A DNA stretch of 64,000 bases from Zygaena filipendulae. Lineage: Eukaryota > Arthropoda > Insecta > Lepidoptera > Zygaenidae. The notes under the pieces were generated by a model, which worked only from the letters and a program-made list of their open reading frames with translations, was not told the origin of the DNA and did no database searches. Shown here one piece after another: positions 61,788-64,000 of this stretch. Each line of letters starts with the position of its first letter. Positions within the stretch are counted from its first letter, which is position 1. The position numbers and the translations under genes are program-made. The stretch is from the NCBI GenBank assembly GCA_907165275.2, contig CAJRBF020000001.1:62001-126000 (forward strand), read 5' to 3'.

Positions 61788-64000
61788 TTAAGCAGTACAA
61801 CCAAATATTGTCTGATTACCCCAGGCGATGGTTGTCACCTTATCTGATTCTAACAACCGCTTATCATCATTGGCTGAAAGAGCAATTTTATTTACGGATT
61901 GAGTAAATATTTCATGCTTGATTGTTTTAAACAAAACGTTTCTTTTTCGAACGACATCACAATTGTATAAGACATGTTTATAGTCTGATGCATGCAAATT
62001 TTTAATTACATTTCGTTTTGTTCCTTTTGCTTTTTTAATCGTTCTATCTGAAGTTTTAATACAATAAAGCTTTGACCTTAACCCTACAAACTCCTTAACT
62101 ATCTTACCACCCATTTCATCCTTAAACAACCCAGGAATCTTTTTGTTTACAATTGGCAAACCAAACTTATTATTGTAATCGTAACTGCTAGTATCAAAAT
62201 ATTTTAGAAAATTCATTTTAAAATCTCTGTAAACATCTTCTGTCTGTATATTGTAAATAAAACTATCAGTATCAGTATAACATACTTCAATACGATTTTC
62301 GTAAAATGGCTTTATTACTGAGTAATGGAAGTCATACATATGACTTTTAGAAAGTTCGAGTACAGCAAATCTAATGTAGATCGGCTTGTTTAGAACAACC
62401 CTTGAACGTTTCATTTGTATTGCTACTAGGTCGTCAGAAAATATTGACGCGCTGTGAAAATTTGGGTTGGCTATCAACTTCTCGGCACCAATAAATTTTT
62501 TTGTTTGGTTATTCATGTCTGACCACTTATTTATCAATCGTACATCTACCCATTGTTCTGTGTTTTCCAATGTTTTTCCAAATATACTATTATTTAACAA
62601 CTTAAAAAAATCTTGTTCAAAAACAGATTGAGCTCTTTGACGCAGCTCAGTATTAAGGTCTATATATTGTTTTAAAAAATTACTTTGTTTGAAAGTTATA
62701 GCTCGATGGATTTTTCTTAAAACCAAACCGTGTTCTAAGCATTTTTTAAGGTGAACGTAATGAATAACGTAGTGATATTTGTCATATAAGTTGGGTATTA
62801 ATTTTTTTGTTTTTCCTGTGGGAGATTTAATTTTTTCAGGACAAAATGGAAATCATTGTGTTGGGTGTGTAAATTTGGAGGATAAAATAAATCAACCTCA
62901 AGAATAAAGCCATTTTCAGCGTCATCCGTAATGTGTACTATATTTACCTCTAACTTCTTAATTTCACTATCGCTTAAAAATCTGAAGTCTGAATGAGGTA
63001 ATGTTTGACACATACTATATCCATACAAATTATTACAATCTAAATACATAATGTACGAGCTTGGCGTAGAGGGGTCAAAAGTTTCCAGATATCTATGATT
63101 AGCTTTAGCGTGTCGTTTGGAGCACATGCACACGCCACCTCTAATACCTTGTTGTATCAAACGAAAAATTTCTAAATCACTTATAAGTTCCAACCGAACG
63201 CGAGTTTTTAAAAGCATTGCATCAAATGAAAGACTTGGTGCAGTAAGATAAAAGGCGGGATCGAGTTGATAATATTGTTTACATGTTAATCTAAAATTTT
63301 CATAGATATCAGTCAACAAAAGGACGTCTGACTCGAGATACAAATCAGTAAATTGACCCATATTATTAATAGAAAACTCAAGCCACATCGCTCGAGCGTG
63401 TTCGTAATCTTCATCGGTAATTGACTCATTCGTAAGCGAGTTAAAAAAACGGTCTTTAGACGGTAAACAGGTATCAGCATATCGTTCCCAACTAGACATG
63501 TAATCATATGGATACACTCCTTTTCGAGTGAGCAGATTAAAGTGGTTTTCATCAGGATAGTAAGATTTTAAGTATCTAAATTCATCCTTTTTCATGGTTG
63601 CGGCTAACTTTTCTATGCTTGTCCCCAAAAACTTGAATGAATCCACAAATCTTATTTGAAAATAATCTTGTCCAGAAATCGGAATAAACTTTGTGAAAGA
63701 AATATAGTTTTCTTTTGTTTTCGGTATTACCTTAATAGACCCAGGGGCTTTCCCTAATTCTTTGATAAAAAGATGACAATCATAACCAGACAGGTTATGA
63801 AAGACAACAGGCAAGAACTTTGGTACTTGATATTTTAAATTACAGTAACTATGAGCAGCGCCACGGAACTGTCCTGTCAAATGACAATGATCACGAACTT
63901 TATCTACTGTTATTAGACCCTCGCAAATGTGACAAGTCTCTGCGTTCTCATAATTATAAGCATCAGTATCAGTAAAAACCATAGGCACGTTTTTATTTAA
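61788..64000 (-). pseudogene. polB: Protein-primed type B DNA polymerase of P2, one frameshift, incomplete at window edge
   Basis: From the window edge: endonuclease VII-like CHICEGL...RDHCHLTGQFRGAAH, Exo II HNLSGYDCHLF, Exo III YLESDVLLLTDIY, motif A DCNNLYGYSM, then a one-base deletion near 62870. After the shift: motif B LNNSIFGKTLEN (about 62570), motif C YTDTDSF (about 62270), end at 61788. P1 has its own indel only about ten codons further on. All catalytic motifs present remain intact. The exonuclease I motif and the N-terminus lie beyond the window. Confidence 0.9.

Larger units (their letters stand above)
53225..64000. mobile_element. Polinton/Maverick P2, better preserved, continues past the window
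   Basis: Ten genes on plus from ATPase to the exonuclease-like ORF, converging with gene X and PolB on minus. Visible lesions are few: one stop codon in MCP, a LINE tail in the jelly-roll candidate, a tandem duplication in the small basic ORF and a one-base deletion in PolB. The left limit is approximate. Confidence 0.88.

Overview
This is an eukaryotic, intron-bearing, AT-rich stretch made almost entirely of transposable elements, most likely from an insect and probably a moth or butterfly. The pointers are several BEL/Pao retrotransposons, Polinton/Maverick elements of the type found in insects, a tRNA-headed SINE, Helitron-like units with a CTAG end, and typical insect 5'-truncated LINE tails. 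No rRNA, functional tRNA, CRISPR or bacterial gene is seen. The organism call is inference; the element classes are read from the sequence.

Layout. 1-2.3 kb: non-coding with microsatellites and a small Ty3-like protease remnant. 2.3-4.08 kb: 5' end of a BEL/Pao element (called F here): tRNA-Tyr-type primer site, 46-bp minisatellite, broken gag. 4.09-11.94 kb: a minus-strand CR1/Jockey-type LINE, split by a BEL/Pao element (A, 4457-10360, LTRs 459 bp, target duplication TTGTC). 12.3-20.9 kb: six in-phase exons of a DUF4806 gene, split by a very young BEL/Pao element (B, 14860-20208, LTRs differing at one base, duplication TTGTT), followed 2 bp later by a transposase ORF. 21.9-23.3 kb: Helitron-like units truncating that transposase.

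23.7-42.35 kb: Polinton P1, heavily decayed. It has PolB on the plus strand and, on the minus strand, ATPase, a DUF8207-like protein, a fibre-like protein, chromodomain integrase, PLA2-like minor capsid protein, protease, a jelly-roll candidate, a small basic protein and a capsid stub. It is interrupted by an almost complete LINE (31517-34669) inside the integrase and a Ty1/copia element (C, 36335-41103, duplication AGATG) inside the DUF8207 gene. 42.38-48.43 kb: BEL/Pao D, minus strand, carrying two head-to-tail Helitron-like units in its gag. 48.43-48.76 kb: fragment of a Polinton-linked gene. About 49.5-52.92 kb: BEL/Pao E, with integrase and a broken baculovirus-F-like envelope. 53.2-64.0 kb: Polinton P2, same family as P1, better preserved, running off the end of the window.

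How the genes work together. In P2 the virion-type genes lie on one strand (ATPase, DUF8207-like, fibre-like, integrase, PLA2, protease, jelly-roll candidate, small basic protein, major capsid protein, exonuclease-like) and converge on PolB. Several neighbours are coupled: PLA2 ends in A-AAA-AAC-TAA, a textbook -1 frameshift heptamer, and the protease, which has no ATG, continues in exactly the -1 frame. The small basic ORF to MCP, and MCP to the exonuclease-like ORF, each overlap as ATGA. The frameshift signal is conserved in P1. I consider this translational coupling the most interesting thing in the window.
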